Positions 1 to 10,023 of a DNA stretch of 64,000 nt are shown in pieces. Origin of the DNA: Ignavibacteria bacterium. Lineage in GTDB: Bacteria > Bacteroidota > Ignavibacteria > Ignavibacteriales > SURF-24. A program made the translations under genes and the position numbers. The stretch is taken from NCBI GenBank assembly GCA_025612375.1, contig JAAXKN010000017.1, forward strand, positions 22,621-86,620. The letters are read 5' to 3'. Positions within the stretch are counted from its first letter, which is position 1; each line of letters opens with the position of its first letter. The notes under the pieces are model-generated. The model was not told the origin of the DNA, did no database searches, and worked only from the letters and a program-made list of their open reading frames with translations.

Positions 1-1598
1 TGTGGGATTGCTCTTATCAAAAACCAGCGGTATTCTCCGTCGTGCCGCCTGATGCGGCTGGAGGTCTCGTAAGTGGATTTTGCCTGCAGAGATTCCGACC
101 AGACCGTAGTTATATTTTCCTTATCGGCAGGGTGCACGTTATTAATCCATTCCCAGTTTAAGGCGTCTTCACTACCTAATCCTGAATAGATATTCCACTG
201 TTTGTTTGTATAATTAATATTCCCTTCATTGTCTGCCGTCCACACTATCTGCGGCATGGCGTCTGCCAGCTGCCTGTAGCTTTCCTCGTAAATTTCAGCC
301 TCTTCCTTTGCCCGCTTCAATTCTTCCATGGCGCGAACGCGCTCTGTTATTACCTCTGAAAAAATAATTAAGCCGCCTACCTGGCCGGGAAGCTCATACC
401 AGGGGCGGATCTCCCATCTCACCCAGTCTGTATGTCCGTCGAGCCTTGGGAACGGGTCCGCTTCGCATTTTTCAATGACTCCGCTCATGCACCTTTTATG
501 GATCTCTTTCCAGCGATCGGGTATTTCAGGGAAGATTTCATAATGGTTCCGCCCAGTGAGGTCCTGCTCTTCCAGTTTATAATCAGCCAAGTATCGCTTG
601 CTGGCTATTATGTAGTTCATGTCATGGTCCAGCATTGCAATTGCCGCCGGGCTGTGTTCAATAAAAAGCTTCAAAAGCTGCTGATTCCTTTGGATATTTC
701 CTGCCTGCTCCAGAAGAATATCATCTTTCCTGCTGAACTCTGTTATGTCCTGATTTACGATAATTGTCCCGAGTAAGTTATTGTCTTCATCACGAACAGG
801 AACAGCTGAATTCAGTATAGTCTTGAATGAGCCGTCGAAGCACTGGATAGTTAATTTGTCATTAATTATTGTTTTACCGCTCCTAAGCGCCCGGTAGGCC
901 GCCCAGTCCTCAGGCTTGAGCTTTTCTCCGGTTTCCTTCCACCAGGCATTGTATTCAGCGTAATCATCAACTCCAACGTAGCGGGCTCCCTGCCAGATAG
1001 ATCTGGCTACGGGGTTGCCGTATATGATCGCCCCGGTAGAGTCGGTCTGCCATATCCCTATCGGGAGGTTGTCCAGTATTGTCCGCAGCTGGGTTTCGGT
1101 TTCTTTCTGCGAGGTGATCTCCTGGCGCATATTATCATTCGACTGCCCGAGCTCTGCATTAATACGGGCCAGTTCATCTGCATACTTCTTCTGTTCTGTA
1201 ATGTCATCAAAGGCAACGAAGACCTGGAAGGGCATCTCCTCGGTATTATGATGCAAAGGCTCTGCCGTAATTCTGATCCATCGGTAGTTTTTCTCGGCAG
1301 GATTCCTGACTCCCATTATTACATTGCTTACCTTTCTGTTTTCTTTCAATGCGGTCATAGCCGGATGAGTGTTTCCCGGAAAGACGGACCCGTCCTCATG
1401 TATTGTTTCCCACGCCGGATCGAGCGATGTGCGCCCATAGATCTGCTCTTCAGTAAGGCCCAGAATTTCCAAAGCGGCAGGATTGGCAGAAATTATTCTT
1501 CCATCAGCAGCGTGGAAGATTGCTCCCTGTGTCATTTTATTAAATAAAACACTAAAGCTCTCCCCGGACTGAAGGGAAACTCTTTCCGTATTTTTCAT
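1..1598 (-). CDS. Multi-PAS sensor protein, probably a histidine kinase (C-terminus outside window)
   Basis: Reading the minus strand from an ATG at 1598 gives about 532 uninterrupted codons that run off the left edge. AAGGAA lies at normal spacing upstream. The visible part holds four PAS/PAC repeats, at about residues 10-130, 165-290, 305-425 and 440-532. Each has PAS-like openings such as 'LDNLPIGIWQTD', 'EHSPAAIAMLD' and 'DAMPQIVWTADNEG', and 'DITEQKK'-type PAC ends. There is no signal peptide or membrane segment, so it is probably a cytoplasmic sensor. In this family such PAS arrays usually precede a HisKA/HATPase kinase, but that part is not visible. A GGDEF or other output domain is therefore possible. 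Confidence 0.85.
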   Translation of the reverse strand, partial: MKNTERVSLQSGESFSVLFNKMTQGAIFHAADGRIISANPAALEILGLTEEQIYGRTSLDPAWETIHEDGSVFPGNTHPAMTALKENRKVSNVIMGVRNPAEKNYRWIRITAEPLHHNTEEMPFQVFVAFDDITEQKKYADELARINAELGQSNDNMRQEITSQKETETQLRTILDNLPIGIWQTDSTGAIIYGNPVARSIWQGARYVGVDDYAEYNAWWKETGEKLKPEDWAAYRALRSGKTIINDKLTIQCFDGSFKTILNSAVPVRDEDNNLLGTIIVNQDITEFSRKDDILLEQAGNIQRNQQLLKLFIEHSPAAIAMLDHDMNYIIASKRYLADYKLEEQDLTGRNHYEIFPEIPDRWKEIHKRCMSGVIEKCEADPFPRLDGHTDWVRWEIRPWYELPGQVGGLIIFSEVITERVRAMEELKRAKEEAEIYEESYRQLADAMPQIVWTADNEGNINYTNKQWNIYSGLGSEDALNWEWINNVHPADKENITTVWSESLQAKSTYETSSRIRRHDGEYRWFLIRAIP

Positions 1599-1779
1599 AT
1601 TAAATCTGTTCCTTTGAAAATTTCTGATCATAACAGCGGATGGTAAAAAGTTAAAGCTAATTTTTATCAAGTTCAATGGCGCGGAAAATGTACAGAATTA
1701 CGGCGCAGATAAGCCGGCAAAAATGAAAAGCTGAGCAATATGTATGAGGCTTTTTTCTGAGGGCGGAATTTTCCGCGTC

Positions 1780-2580
1780 TTAGTGAAATACCTGCATAAG
1801 CGATGGCCCTATTACATGCAGAATTATATCAGTCGAAAAGTGTGCAATCATTGCGCTTAACAGGCCGTATCTGAAAAACAGATAACCAAAAGACATTCCG
1901 GCAATTAAATTAAGTGTGATGGTAAATATGATGGTTGAAAAGTTTATTTCTGCACCTATAACTGCTAAATTGGAAATATGAGCAATGCCGAAAATAACTC
2001 CGCTGAGGAGATTGGCCGTCCAGAATAACAGCCTGGCTGATTTCACATATTCGCCTTTAATAAGAAACATTCCAAGCCAGATAAAAACCTGCAGCAGAAA
2101 GAACCTGAACAAAGTCTCTTCCGATATCCCTGCGGAAATTGAGATCATAACACCATAAAGAGGACCCGGAGTATTCATATGCTTTACTGAAGGGACGGGG
2201 AAAAGGAATGTCCAGATAAATGAAAGAACCATAAGAAAAATGCCGACACTGATGCCCGCAAGAAAACTGTAAGAGAGAATTTGTTTGATATTCTCAGGGT
2301 AGTCCTTTTTATAAAGAAATGATTTGAATACCGGCTCATCATATCCATATCTCTCTGAGAGGTTAATGCCTATGGATATTACAATTGTATATATGAATAA
2401 TGTCAGTATAATCTGTAGGGGAACGACATAAACCAGCCTATTCGGATCAATTGCAGGCCTGCCGGAAAGAATGTTGCCATAAGGAATTGCAAGCAGTGCC
2501 GCAATAATATTCAGTACGAGCAGAAGGCTAAAAAGCCTGGGGTCGAAATTATCTCCTTTAACCGGTTCAGCAGCTTCCAT
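1780..2580 (-). CDS. CPBP family intramembrane metalloprotease
   Basis: A 266-residue polytopic membrane protein with about seven or eight hydrophobic segments. The CPBP (CAAX protease / bacteriocin-processing, Abi) motifs are present. They are the di-glutamate motif 'SEETLFR' (E154, E155, R159), 'FGIAHISN' (H201) and a late 'AHFSTD' (H247). Together these are the presumed metal ligands and catalytic base of the family. Bacterial members cleave peptides within the membrane or act in immunity or signalling, and nothing here identifies the substrate. The gene stands alone between the PAS kinase and a small membrane protein. Confidence 0.85.
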   Translation of the reverse strand: MEAAEPVKGDNFDPRLFSLLLVLNIIAALLAIPYGNILSGRPAIDPNRLVYVVPLQIILTLFIYTIVISIGINLSERYGYDEPVFKSFLYKKDYPENIKQILSYSFLAGISVGIFLMVLSFIWTFLFPVPSVKHMNTPGPLYGVMISISAGISEETLFRFFLLQVFIWLGMFLIKGEYVKSARLLFWTANLLSGVIFGIAHISNLAVIGAEINFSTIIFTITLNLIAGMSFGYLFFRYGLLSAMIAHFSTDIILHVIGPSLMQVFH

Positions 2581-2969
2581 ACAGACCTCTGTTTTTGTGG
2601 GTATGAATATCCGGGCTGATGATATTTACACTAATCTGCCATAAATGAGGCAATGCTGGCAAAGATTGAAAAGAAAATTAAAATATTTTCTTCCCAGAGT
2701 CAATCATTAGGAAACTCAGATGCAAAGTCACTTCAAAAGGAGCAGTTTCCTGAACTGCATTTCCCCATAAAGCCGAATATGTTTTATTCCTTTACCAGCG
2801 ACCTGATGCCTTTTGCTCCCGGAGCCTGTTTGGGCTGACCTTTGAATTAATTAATTTTATGGGTATATTTTACTATCTAATCAATAAAAGTTAGAATGTT
2901 TAGCTGTCGGCTGACAAATTTTTCTGCGGAAAAGGATAAATATTTTACAATAGATCCGGGAATAATAAA
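2581..2969. other. Intergenic region with no supported gene
   Basis: A 389-base A+T-rich spacer between the divergent CPBP gene and the small membrane protein. A 61-codon frame at 2653-2838 lacks a convincing ribosome site and reads as low-complexity non-protein sequence. No convincing promoter or hairpin was recognised, but the divergent genes must draw their promoters from here. Confidence 0.5.
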
Positions 2970-3167
2970 ATGGCTAAGATCAGAAGCAGTATTTTCATTG
3001 CGCTGGGAAGTATTCTAATTGTTTCAGGCTTAATATATTTGTCGGCTAACTTAAATGATCGGGCAGCATTATATGCTATACCGTTTACGCTGGTTGGAGT
3101 AGCAATAATTTTAATAGATGTTTTCATGTACTCCCAAAGAAGTACTCCAAAGCAAATGAAACGATGA
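2970..3167 (+). CDS. Small two-helix membrane protein, unknown function
   Basis: A 65-residue protein with two hydrophobic helices, at about residues 7-25 and 34-54, and a basic C-terminus ('RSTPKQMKR'). The start ATG is preceded by a weak GGGA. The amino-acid pattern, with helices broken by 'NLNDRA' and a charged tail, looks like a real small membrane protein. No family was recognised. Confidence 0.6.
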   Translation: MAKIRSSIFIALGSILIVSGLIYLSANLNDRAALYAIPFTLVGVAIILIDVFMYSQRSTPKQMKR

Positions 3168-3590
3168 AAAAGATGCCAGGTATTTATCCCTGGTCATCAA
3201 AATTTTAGAAATACTGTCTTGAATTTAGTTATAAATATGTTTAACCACTCCACCCGGCCTGCAACGGGCAAATAGATAAAAATGCTGTGGCGTATTGTTC
3301 TGATGTTGTTCTTAGGGTTCTGATGCTGCAGTTTATCTTAAGTACCTATAGAAAACCACAATATATATTGAACTTCAAACATTAAGTAAACACTTAATTT
3401 TCAATCTGGTTCCCTTAAAGTCTGAAATAAACACGTCAGGTTCTGCTTTCACTTCAGGAATTCTTCTTATTACACACGTAAGATTCTCTAAGCATTCTTC
3501 CTTAACTAATTAAAACTGGTTTGAATATTCAATATTGCAGTTTCCGGCCATATTGGTTCAAACTATGATTCTCTTTAATTTGGAGGTAAA
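3168..3590. other. Intergenic region with candidate hairpins
   Basis: A 423-base A+T-rich spacer. Three small structures are visible. A terminator-like hairpin lies at 3172-3198. An ATTAAGT/ACTTAAT inverted repeat with a 4-base loop lies at 3381-3398. A longer interrupted stem lies at 3519-3563, with GTTTGAA and CAATAT pairing with ATATTG and TTCAAAC, just before the ribosome site of the next gene. No protein-coding signal was seen. Confidence 0.45.
3172..3206 (+). terminator. Weak candidate terminator after the small membrane protein
   Basis: GATGCCAGG (3172-3180) pairs with CCTGG-t-CATC (3189-3198) across a short A/T loop and is followed by AAAATTTT. The stem is about 9 bp with one bulge and the T-run is short. 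Confidence 0.4.
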
Positions 3591-4364
3591 ATGAACTTCT
3601 TTTACAGCTATGCCCCTAAATATCTGTTTACTGTTTTCTTATTTTTAGCTTTAACCTTTTCTAATCTGTATTCACAGGAAGAATCAAAAGGAATTCACGT
3701 GGGTACCGGAGTTGATATTGTCAGCAGTTATAACTGGAGGGCAATCGACTTTGGAAATTCACCAGCAATTCAGCCCTATATTGCGTTATCAGCGTACAAT
3801 TTTGAACTCGTCGGCTGGGGATCATATGCCCTGGTAGCACAGGAGGAGAGGGAAGGAAAGAATGTCCCGTTTTCAGAAATTGACCTGGTCCTGAAATATT
3901 CAATCCCTACCTCAATCGGAACGTTTTCTCCGGGAGTGGTGGACTTCTTTTACCCGTACGAAAACATGAGGTATTCAGATTTCAAAGGAGTTGAAAACAA
4001 TGAAAGCCGTGGAGCCCATTGGGTAAATGTCAACCTGACATACACGGGACCTGAATCATTTCCGGTTACTCTTACTGCAGACTATGCGGCACATAATGAC
4101 CCGGACAAGCCGGTATATTTTGAAGCCAGCTATCCTGTAAAGATTAAAGAGACTAACCTGAGCATTTTTCTGGGTGCCGCAAAAGGAAAAGATAAAACTT
4201 CTTTGTATGGTATTGAGGACGGCAAGATCGGTATTGTTAATGCCGGGGTAACTGTTGCAAAGGACATGAAAATAACAAATGAGTTCTCTTTGCCTCTTAG
4301 CACGTCATTTGTTGTGAACCCGTATTTAAGTAAAGCCTTTTTAGTATTTAAGGTTAGCCTTTAA
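3591..4364 (+). CDS. Outer-membrane beta-barrel protein, TorF-like putative porin
   Basis: A 257-residue protein with an N-terminal signal peptide ending near residue 28 ('LYSQ'). The rest is alternating aromatic/polar beta strands ending in the hydrophobic 'FLVFKVSL', typical of outer-membrane barrels. The opening 'VDIVSSYNWRAIDFG' resembles the TorF-type putative porin family. TTTGGAGGT gives a strong ribosome site. The chemoreceptor follows after 27 bases in the same direction, so the two may be co-transcribed. Barrel location is well supported; transport function is only inferred. Confidence 0.65.
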   Translation: MNFFYSYAPKYLFTVFLFLALTFSNLYSQEESKGIHVGTGVDIVSSYNWRAIDFGNSPAIQPYIALSAYNFELVGWGSYALVAQEEREGKNVPFSEIDLVLKYSIPTSIGTFSPGVVDFFYPYENMRYSDFKGVENNESRGAHWVNVNLTYTGPESFPVTLTADYAAHNDPDKPVYFEASYPVKIKETNLSIFLGAAKGKDKTSLYGIEDGKIGIVNAGVTVAKDMKITNEFSLPLSTSFVVNPYLSKAFLVFKVSL

Positions 4365-4391
4365 TAAACGAAAATTTCCAAAGGAATAATA

Positions 4392-6860
4392 ATGAAACTG
4401 GAACTAAATACAATCAAAAGCAAGATGCTCCTTTATATACTCGGGGGTGTTTTTGCGTTATTCTTGGTTTTGTCTTTGATCATACTTTCTATCGTATATA
4501 ACAAGCAGAAAACTGTTGCCTGTCAGAGCACACAGGAGATGACAGAGAAAATTGCAATGGATATTACTTCGGATATACTAAGCGCAGATAATGGATTAAA
4601 AGCATTCAATAAGGTAGTCGAAACCTACTCGAGCAAAAACCGGCATGAATTGAGCCAGATGACTAAAGAATTCTTTCTCGACAATGAACAGTTCGCCGGT
4701 GTGTTTACGGTCTTTGAACCGAATGCCTTTGATGGGAATGACGCAAAATACATAAACAATGCCGACATGCCGGGCAATGAGAGCGGAAGGTTTACGGCAT
4801 ACTGGAATAAAAACGGCGGAGCCGTAGTGCTTAAAAGATCCTCTGACCAGTCATTTGCTTCTGGAGATTATTATCAGCTCCCCAAGTCTACCGGCAGGGA
4901 ACTCATAATGGAACCTTATCTCTACGACGGCGTTTTGATGACCTCAATTGTCTATCCCATCATGAAGGATGGCCAATTTAACGGCGTGACGGGGGCGGAT
5001 ATTTCAATCGACTATCTGGACAAAAAGATCTCGAAGCAGAAAGTCCTGGAGACCGGGCGCGTTGAGGTCGTAAGCGCGAACGGGACTTATCTTGCATCCA
5101 GGAATAAAGAATACCTTGGAAAGAAGAAGATCTCGGACCTTGTGCAGGAAGCCGGCTATGACGGCTTAAAAGAAGTAGGAGACAACCTGAGAAATAACAA
5201 TCACGGCTATATTGAAACATATGATCCTGTAAATAAATGTGACGTGGCTATTTTCTATGCGCCTGTTAATAAGGCCGGATGGGGCGTAATTGTAACGGTC
5301 CCTATCAGTGAGGTCCTGGCCGGGGCCGGAAGCGTAAGGAATACGCTGATTGTTATTGAAATCCTTTTCTTACTGGTCATTGCATTGATCGTTTACTATA
5401 TATCTGTAAAAATCACAGACCCAATCAAAAAACTGACCGTCCTGACTTCTGAACTTTCTAAGGGACATGTAAAATACAGGGCGGAAATTGTTTCTAATGA
5501 TGAGATCGGAACTATGGGAAAACAGCTCAACAGTTTCGCCAATCAGCTGGAAGATGTATCGGATAAAATGTATAAGATATCTCAGGGAGAAGTGGATGTC
5601 ACTATTCAGGTCCAGGATGAAAAAGATGAATTTTCTCCTGCAATAAATGCAATACCGGTGACACTGAAAAAACTTCTTTCCGAGACGGACAAGATTACCT
5701 CTGCTGCTGCTGAGGGTATTCTTTCGGTGCGCGGAAATGAGGGATTGTTCAGCGGAGGATACAAAAGTATTGTCCAGGGAATCAATTTGACTTTGGAGGA
5801 AATTGTAAAACCTATACAGGAGAGCAGTCACATACTTGAGAAAATTGCCTCTGGAGATTTAACTGCAAGAATGAATGGCGAATACAAGGGCGATTATCAA
5901 ATAATTAAGCACAGTGTTAACCAGCTTGCCAACTCAATCAACACTGCACTTTCTGAGGTATCTGAGGCCGTTCACGCCACAGCCTCTGCTGCAAATGAAA
6001 TCTCCTCTTCATCCGAGCAGATGGCAGCAGGAGCACAGGAGCAGAGCCAGCAGGCAACTGAGGTGGCAGGAGCCATTGAAGAAATGACTAAAACTGTCTA
6101 TGAAACAGCCAGGAATGCAAATGAAGCTTCAAGCGTCTCTATGGGGGGCAGCCAGGCTGCTGAAAGAGGAGCTAAGAAGATTGAGGAAACAAAGAAGGGC
6201 ATAAGTAAAATTGTTTCTTCTTCAGATGAGACTGCAAGGATAGTTGCTTCACTTTCAAAAAGAACTGAGCAGATAGGCGAGATCACTCAGGTAATTGACG
6301 ACATTGCAGACCAGACGAACCTGCTTGCCTTAAACGCCGCAATTGAGGCTGCGCGTGCCGGCGAGCAGGGACGCGGCTTTGCAGTTGTAGCCGACGAGGT
6401 GCGTAAACTTGCCGAGCGTACTACAAAGGCTACAAAGGAAATTGCAGATACTATTATGTCAATTCAGCTGGAAGCCAGGGAGGCCGATTCTTCAATGAAT
6501 GATGCAAAACAGGCCGTGGAGGAAGGAATGAAGCTGACAGAAGAGGTCTCTGAGGTGCTTGGTGAAATACTCGGCGGAGCCCGGAAGACAACTGACGTGG
6601 TCTTGCAGGTTGCAGCTGCCAGCGAGGAGCAGTCCAGCGCCGCAGAACAGATCAGTAAAAATATAGAAGGCATATCTTCTGTTACACAGCAGTCTGCAGC
6701 TGGAACAGAACAGATTGCGCGTGCTGCAGAAGACTTAAACCGTCTTACAGTAAATCTGCAGGGGCTCGTTTCAAGGTTTAAGTTGGAAGAAATACGCCTG
6801 GAAAAAAATGGTGCCGCATTTAACGGCAGGCATGCTAAGGCCCTGTTGTATAATAATTAA
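4392..6860 (+). CDS. Methyl-accepting chemotaxis protein with Cache domain and tandem HAMP repeats
   Basis: An 822-residue transmembrane chemoreceptor. It has TM1 at about residues 13-33, a double-Cache-like extracytoplasmic sensor at about 40-310, and TM2 at about 319-340. HAMP follows at about 342-395, then further HAMP-like repeats ('[11 protein letters not shown]', '[18 protein letters not shown]') and the long methyl-accepting coiled coil. The conserved signalling tip '[19 protein letters not shown]' lies near residues 635-655, where CheA and CheW normally bind. No che genes lie nearby, so it must work with a pathway encoded elsewhere. The ligand is unknown; Cache domains commonly bind small organic molecules. 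Confidence 0.92.
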   Translation: MKLELNTIKSKMLLYILGGVFALFLVLSLIILSIVYNKQKTVACQSTQEMTEKIAMDITSDILSADNGLKAFNKVVETYSSKNRHELSQMTKEFFLDNEQFAGVFTVFEPNAFDGNDAKYINNADMPGNESGRFTAYWNKNGGAVVLKRSSDQSFASGDYYQLPKSTGRELIMEPYLYDGVLMTSIVYPIMKDGQFNGVTGADISIDYLDKKISKQKVLETGRVEVVSANGTYLASRNKEYLGKKKISDLVQEAGYDGLKEVGDNLRNNNHGYIETYDPVNKCDVAIFYAPVNKAGWGVIVTVPISEVLAGAGSVRNTLIVIEILFLLVIALIVYYISVKITDPIKKLTVLTSELSKGHVKYRAEIVSNDEIGTMGKQLNSFANQLEDVSDKMYKISQGEVDVTIQVQDEKDEFSPAINAIPVTLKKLLSETDKITSAAAEGILSVRGNEGLFSGGYKSIVQGINLTLEEIVKPIQESSHILEKIASGDLTARMNGEYKGDYQIIKHSVNQLANSINTALSEVSEAVHATASAANEISSSSEQMAAGAQEQSQQATEVAGAIEEMTKTVYETARNANEASSVSMGGSQAAERGAKKIEETKKGISKIVSSSDETARIVASLSKRTEQIGEITQVIDDIADQTNLLALNAAIEAARAGEQGRGFAVVADEVRKLAERTTKATKEIADTIMSIQLEAREADSSMNDAKQAVEEGMKLTEEVSEVLGEILGGARKTTDVVLQVAAASEEQSSAAEQISKNIEGISSVTQQSAAGTEQIARAAEDLNRLTVNLQGLVSRFKLEEIRLEKNGAAFNGRHAKALLYNN

Positions 6861-6921
6861 GGATGCATTCGTTGACTTATAATAAAAAGTAACTTTTGCA
6901 GCCGGCAAAACCTATCTCTGT

Positions 6922-6956
6922 AAAGCGGCTAAGGCTTACCTTTAGCCGCTTTATAT
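6922..6956. terminator. Bidirectional terminator between the chemoreceptor and the minus-strand oxidoreductase
   Basis: AAAGCGGCTAA (6922-6932) pairs with TTAGCCGCTTT (6942-6952), an 11-bp perfect stem with A and T tracts at its two ends. It lies between convergent genes. Confidence 0.8.
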
Positions 6957-7001
6957 TTCGAGCAATCTTCTGTCAGTTATAATTTTTTCAGCACGCGTTT
7001 C

Positions 7002-7664
7002 TTAAGATTTTGCCAGTGCCCTGATGTCCTTTACTTCCAGTATCTGTTTGGGGTAACCTTTCAGTACGCTGTTTATCATGGCAAGGCCCACCTCGCGCAT
7101 TGTTAAAACAAAATTCGGGAAAAGCCTAATCAATATGGGAAACAAGCTGAGAATGGGCTTGTAAATACTTTGAATATTCTTCTGCCCCGGAAAAGGCTTC
7201 ATAAAGCCGGGACGGAAATTGTATGCTCTCTTAAACGGCATACGCAAAAGGGCGTTTTCAGTTTTGCCTTTTACACGTGCCCACATAACTTTTCCTTTTT
7301 CTGTGCTGTCCGTCCACGCGCCTGAGACGTAAACAAACGTCATCCCATGATTAACTTCCGAAAGTTTCCTGGCAAAGTGAGTTGTTATGTCGTAAGTGAT
7401 ATGACTATATTCTTCTTCCTTCATTCCCCTTGAACTTATCCCGGCGCAGAAGAAGCAGGCATCATAGCCAGTAAGCCAGACTGTAAAATCATCCAGTGAT
7501 AAGAAGTCTGGAATAATCACTTCCTGCACTTTAGGATTAGTTAAATTGTAATGCCTGCGGTTTACCATCAGCACCTTCTCTACATCAGGATGCTCCATGC
7601 ACTCAAAGAGCACACCTTCCCCCACCATGCCCGTAGAGCCGGTGATAATTACTTTTATTCCCAT
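7002..7664 (-). CDS. NAD(P)-binding Rossmann-fold oxidoreductase (atypical SDR / epimerase-like)
   Basis: A 220-residue protein beginning with a dinucleotide-binding fold: 'IITGSTGMVGEGVLFE' carries the GxxGxxG motif near residues 8-14. 'YVSGAWTD' and a later 'NFRPGFMKP' fit the short atypical SDR group related to HTATIP2/YbjT. The canonical SDR YxxxK pair is not obvious, so the protein may bind NAD(P) without dehydrogenase activity. It lies 9 bases after the TlpA-like gene and is likely in one operon with it. Substrate unknown. Confidence 0.75.
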   Translation of the reverse strand: MGIKVIITGSTGMVGEGVLFECMEHPDVEKVLMVNRRHYNLTNPKVQEVIIPDFLSLDDFTVWLTGYDACFFCAGISSRGMKEEEYSHITYDITTHFARKLSEVNHGMTFVYVSGAWTDSTEKGKVMWARVKGKTENALLRMPFKRAYNFRPGFMKPFPGQKNIQSIYKPILSLFPILIRLFPNFVLTMREVGLAMINSVLKGYPKQILEVKDIRALAKS

Positions 7665-7673
7665 AAACCTTTC

Positions 7674-8564
7674 CTATTTTGTAATCAGATTTTCAATAAT
7701 CTTTTCCAATTCTTTATATTCATCAACCCAGCCGCCGGGTACATTATAAACGATGTTATTATTGCCGTCAACTATAACGTGGCGGGGAAATGAATTCCCG
7801 AAATATTTCGCCGCTTCTTTGTCCGAATAGCATTGCTCGTAGGCAAATGTATTTGTCTTAAGAAACTGATCTAACTTTTCATTGTCTCCAACAATAGCTA
7901 TGAAATCAATATCCTTCCCCTTGTATTTTTCCACGAGCTTATTTAGCCCCGGAATCTCCTCCCGGCAGGGAAGGCAGGTGGTCGCCCACCAGTTAATCAC
8001 TTTAATTCTGTTGTCTTTTAATTTTACTTCTTTCCCTTCTATTGATTTGAACTTTATGTCAGGGAACTGTGATCCCGGAAGCAGCGTATTCTTATCTGAA
8101 ATAGACGGCTCATTCTTTCCCGTTGGATTAATCCATTTGTAATACAGGACCTTGTTCTTAAGGTCAAGTGCCAGGTTTATATTATTTAAGTAGAGATTAT
8201 CTTTGGTGCGCAGGTCAGTGCTGCAGTAATAAATACCGCCGCTGACTTTATTCATGTCTGGCTTACTGAAGTATAAAGAGCCATCCTTAAAATTGCATAT
8301 AACTGTAGTCTGCATTTTTGCAGTATCGGCTGTAATGAACATTTCTGAAAAGTACTTGTTTGCATCTAATCTGTACCAGTCCCCGTTTGGGGACATTTTG
8401 AGGAGGAAATTCCTCTCCGACTTATCTTCAAGATTTTCAACTTTAATTGGTGTGGTCTTCAGGTATGAAATGTTTAACGAATCAGTTGAAGCAAATATTC
8501 CTGACGTCACGAGTAACATCATCAGAACTGCAAATGAGCCGCAAAGAAAAAAAGAATGCCGCAT
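7674..8564 (-). CDS. TlpA-like exported thioredoxin-fold protein
   Basis: A 296-residue protein with a signal peptide (cleavage near 'GIFAS', about residue 26), a roughly 130-residue N-terminal region of unclear fold, then a TlpA/ResA-type thioredoxin domain from about residue 165. The active-site motif is 'WWATTCLPCREEIPGL', with the CxxC pair near residues 198-201. Members of this family reduce disulfides in periplasmic proteins, for example in cytochrome c maturation. The start is supported by AAGGAGATCTC before the ATG. It is probably the first gene of a two-gene operon with the Rossmann oxidoreductase. Confidence 0.85.
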   Translation of the reverse strand: MRHSFFLCGSFAVLMMLLVTSGIFASTDSLNISYLKTTPIKVENLEDKSERNFLLKMSPNGDWYRLDANKYFSEMFITADTAKMQTTVICNFKDGSLYFSKPDMNKVSGGIYYCSTDLRTKDNLYLNNINLALDLKNKVLYYKWINPTGKNEPSISDKNTLLPGSQFPDIKFKSIEGKEVKLKDNRIKVINWWATTCLPCREEIPGLNKLVEKYKGKDIDFIAIVGDNEKLDQFLKTNTFAYEQCYSDKEAAKYFGNSFPRHVIVDGNNNIVYNVPGGWVDEYKELEKIIENLITK

Positions 8565-8997
8565 GAGATCTCCTTTTGAGTTAGTATAAATTGAATTTCA
8601 AAAGAGAACAGAATTAAAACGTGCAGGAATATACAACTTTTCCCGTTAAGATGAATCAGTACAGGCACTGACGGGAGTTTGAAAGATGGCTTCTGCCCCT
8701 TACAAAGTCAACTTAATTCAAGAATCATAATAGGGATTAAAGAACCCCGGAGAGGCTAGTTGCCTGTAGCAATAACATAAGAAAAAATAATTCTGAGCTC
8801 CGGAGGACTTAAGCGTAAATTCCAGGACGGTTTTTTGAAGCGTAGCCTGATTGTGACCATTTTCAAATAACTCCCTTGACAATAAGTAAAATATGAAATA
8901 ACTTACATTTGCAATTCTTCAAAAACCAATTTGAGGTATATTATCGGCAATAATGCTACTGTACTTATTACATTTTCACAACTCTTGGAGGAAAATA
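8565..8997. other. Divergent intergenic region
   Basis: A 433-base spacer between the divergent TlpA-like and SprA-like genes. It holds one possible sigma-70 promoter at 8876-8904 reading toward the lipoprotein. No RNA gene or reliable coding frame was recognised. Confidence 0.45.
8876..8904 (+). promoter_or_regulatory. Possible promoter for the SprA-like lipoprotein gene
   Basis: TTGACA (8876-8881) is followed after 17 bases by TAACTT (8899-8904), about 95 bases upstream of the lipoprotein start. The -35 is a perfect match to the general consensus and the -10 is poor. Promoters in this phylum may not follow that consensus. Confidence 0.3.
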
Positions 8998-10023
8998 ATG
9001 TACAGGTTAAGCATCCTTTTGACTTTAGCTCTTTCTTCCGTTATTATCCTTTCCGGCTGTTCAAAATCAACCGAGCCCCAAAATCCAAAACCAGATTATT
9101 TTACAAGCACTGGAATTGCTTATCCAAACTGGCACGATACAGGCTCTCCTGAGGGAATAATGCCTGAACTATCTTTGGTCAAGAAAATGGATTTTAAAGC
9201 AAGGACTTATTACTACAATATTTTGCCCTCAGATGTGCTGCTGAACACGATTCTAAATCAGGTCCCTGATGGTTATTCAGGGGATGAAAATGTCCTTGTC
9301 CTGGATGTTGTATATGATCCATCCTTGAAGGGAACTTACAATTATACCCCGGATCTGTCTGATCCAACAAAATGCTGGGGAGGGCTGCAGAGACTTGTAG
9401 GTGAGGATGAGCTAAAGGGAGATGTAAATTCTTACCAGGTCCAGGTGTGGATGAATGTTCAGCAGGCGCCAAAAGGTGCAAAGCTCTATATTGACCTTGG
9501 GAGAATAAGTGAGGACGTGATACCAAACTATGTTCTGAGCACGGAGGATAAAAATGGTAACCTGCTCCTTGAACCCGGGGAAGATACCGGCCTTGACGGG
9601 CTCGCTGACCAGCAGGAGCCATTCTATAATGCATTAACAAATCCCGATCCTTCAGGGGATAATTATTCATATTCTCCCGGTTCAGCTGATTATACCCACT
9701 TTAACGGAAATGAAAACAATGCGCTTTCATCAGAAAATGGAAAAGTGCCGGAAACTGAAGATATAGATAATAACGGCAACCTGGACAGACGAAATGGCTT
9801 TTTTAGATACGAAATTCCACTCGATTCACTGGATGCCGATAAAAGATTTATTGTCGAAAAGGGGAAGAATGGATGGGTAAATGTCAGAATACCGGTGTCT
9901 GCCTTTACGAATACTATTGGGCAGCCAGCCCTCAGCGCGCCCATTATAATGAGGTTATGGTTCAGCGGAGTACAAAGCACTATCCGCCTGAGGTTTGCTG
10001 AATTGAGACTTATATCTAAATAG
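8998..10023 (+). CDS. Lipoprotein with a SprA-like (T9SS translocon) segment
   Basis: The start is placed at 8998, where TTGGAGGAAAATA precedes ATG and a lipoprotein signal 'VIILSGCSKS' follows at once. This gives about 341 residues anchored at Cys20. The body strongly recalls segments of SprA/Sov, the giant T9SS outer-membrane translocon. 'DPSLKGTYNYTPDLSDPTK' plus 'WGGLQR' matches SprA's 'RGPYN...WGGIMR' pattern. 'LYIDLGRISEDV', 'EDTGLDGLADQQEP', 'EDIDNNGNLDRRNGFF' and 'VNVRIPV' followed by 'IMRLWFSGV' also match. SprA has over 2000 residues, so this is at most one unit of it on a lipid anchor. Assignment rests on remembered motif patterns; its function is inferred at best. Confidence 0.7.
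   Translation: MYRLSILLTLALSSVIILSGCSKSTEPQNPKPDYFTSTGIAYPNWHDTGSPEGIMPELSLVKKMDFKARTYYYNILPSDVLLNTILNQVPDGYSGDENVLVLDVVYDPSLKGTYNYTPDLSDPTKCWGGLQRLVGEDELKGDVNSYQVQVWMNVQQAPKGAKLYIDLGRISEDVIPNYVLSTEDKNGNLLLEPGEDTGLDGLADQQEPFYNALTNPDPSGDNYSYSPGSADYTHFNGNENNALSSENGKVPETEDIDNNGNLDRRNGFFRYEIPLDSLDADKRFIVEKGKNGWVNVRIPVSAFTNTIGQPALSAPIIMRLWFSGVQSTIRLRFAELRLISK

Noticed and set aside
2653..2838. A 61-codon plus-strand frame between the CPBP gene and the small membrane protein
   Set aside because: No ribosome site, low-complexity composition and no recognisable fold; it looks like chance.
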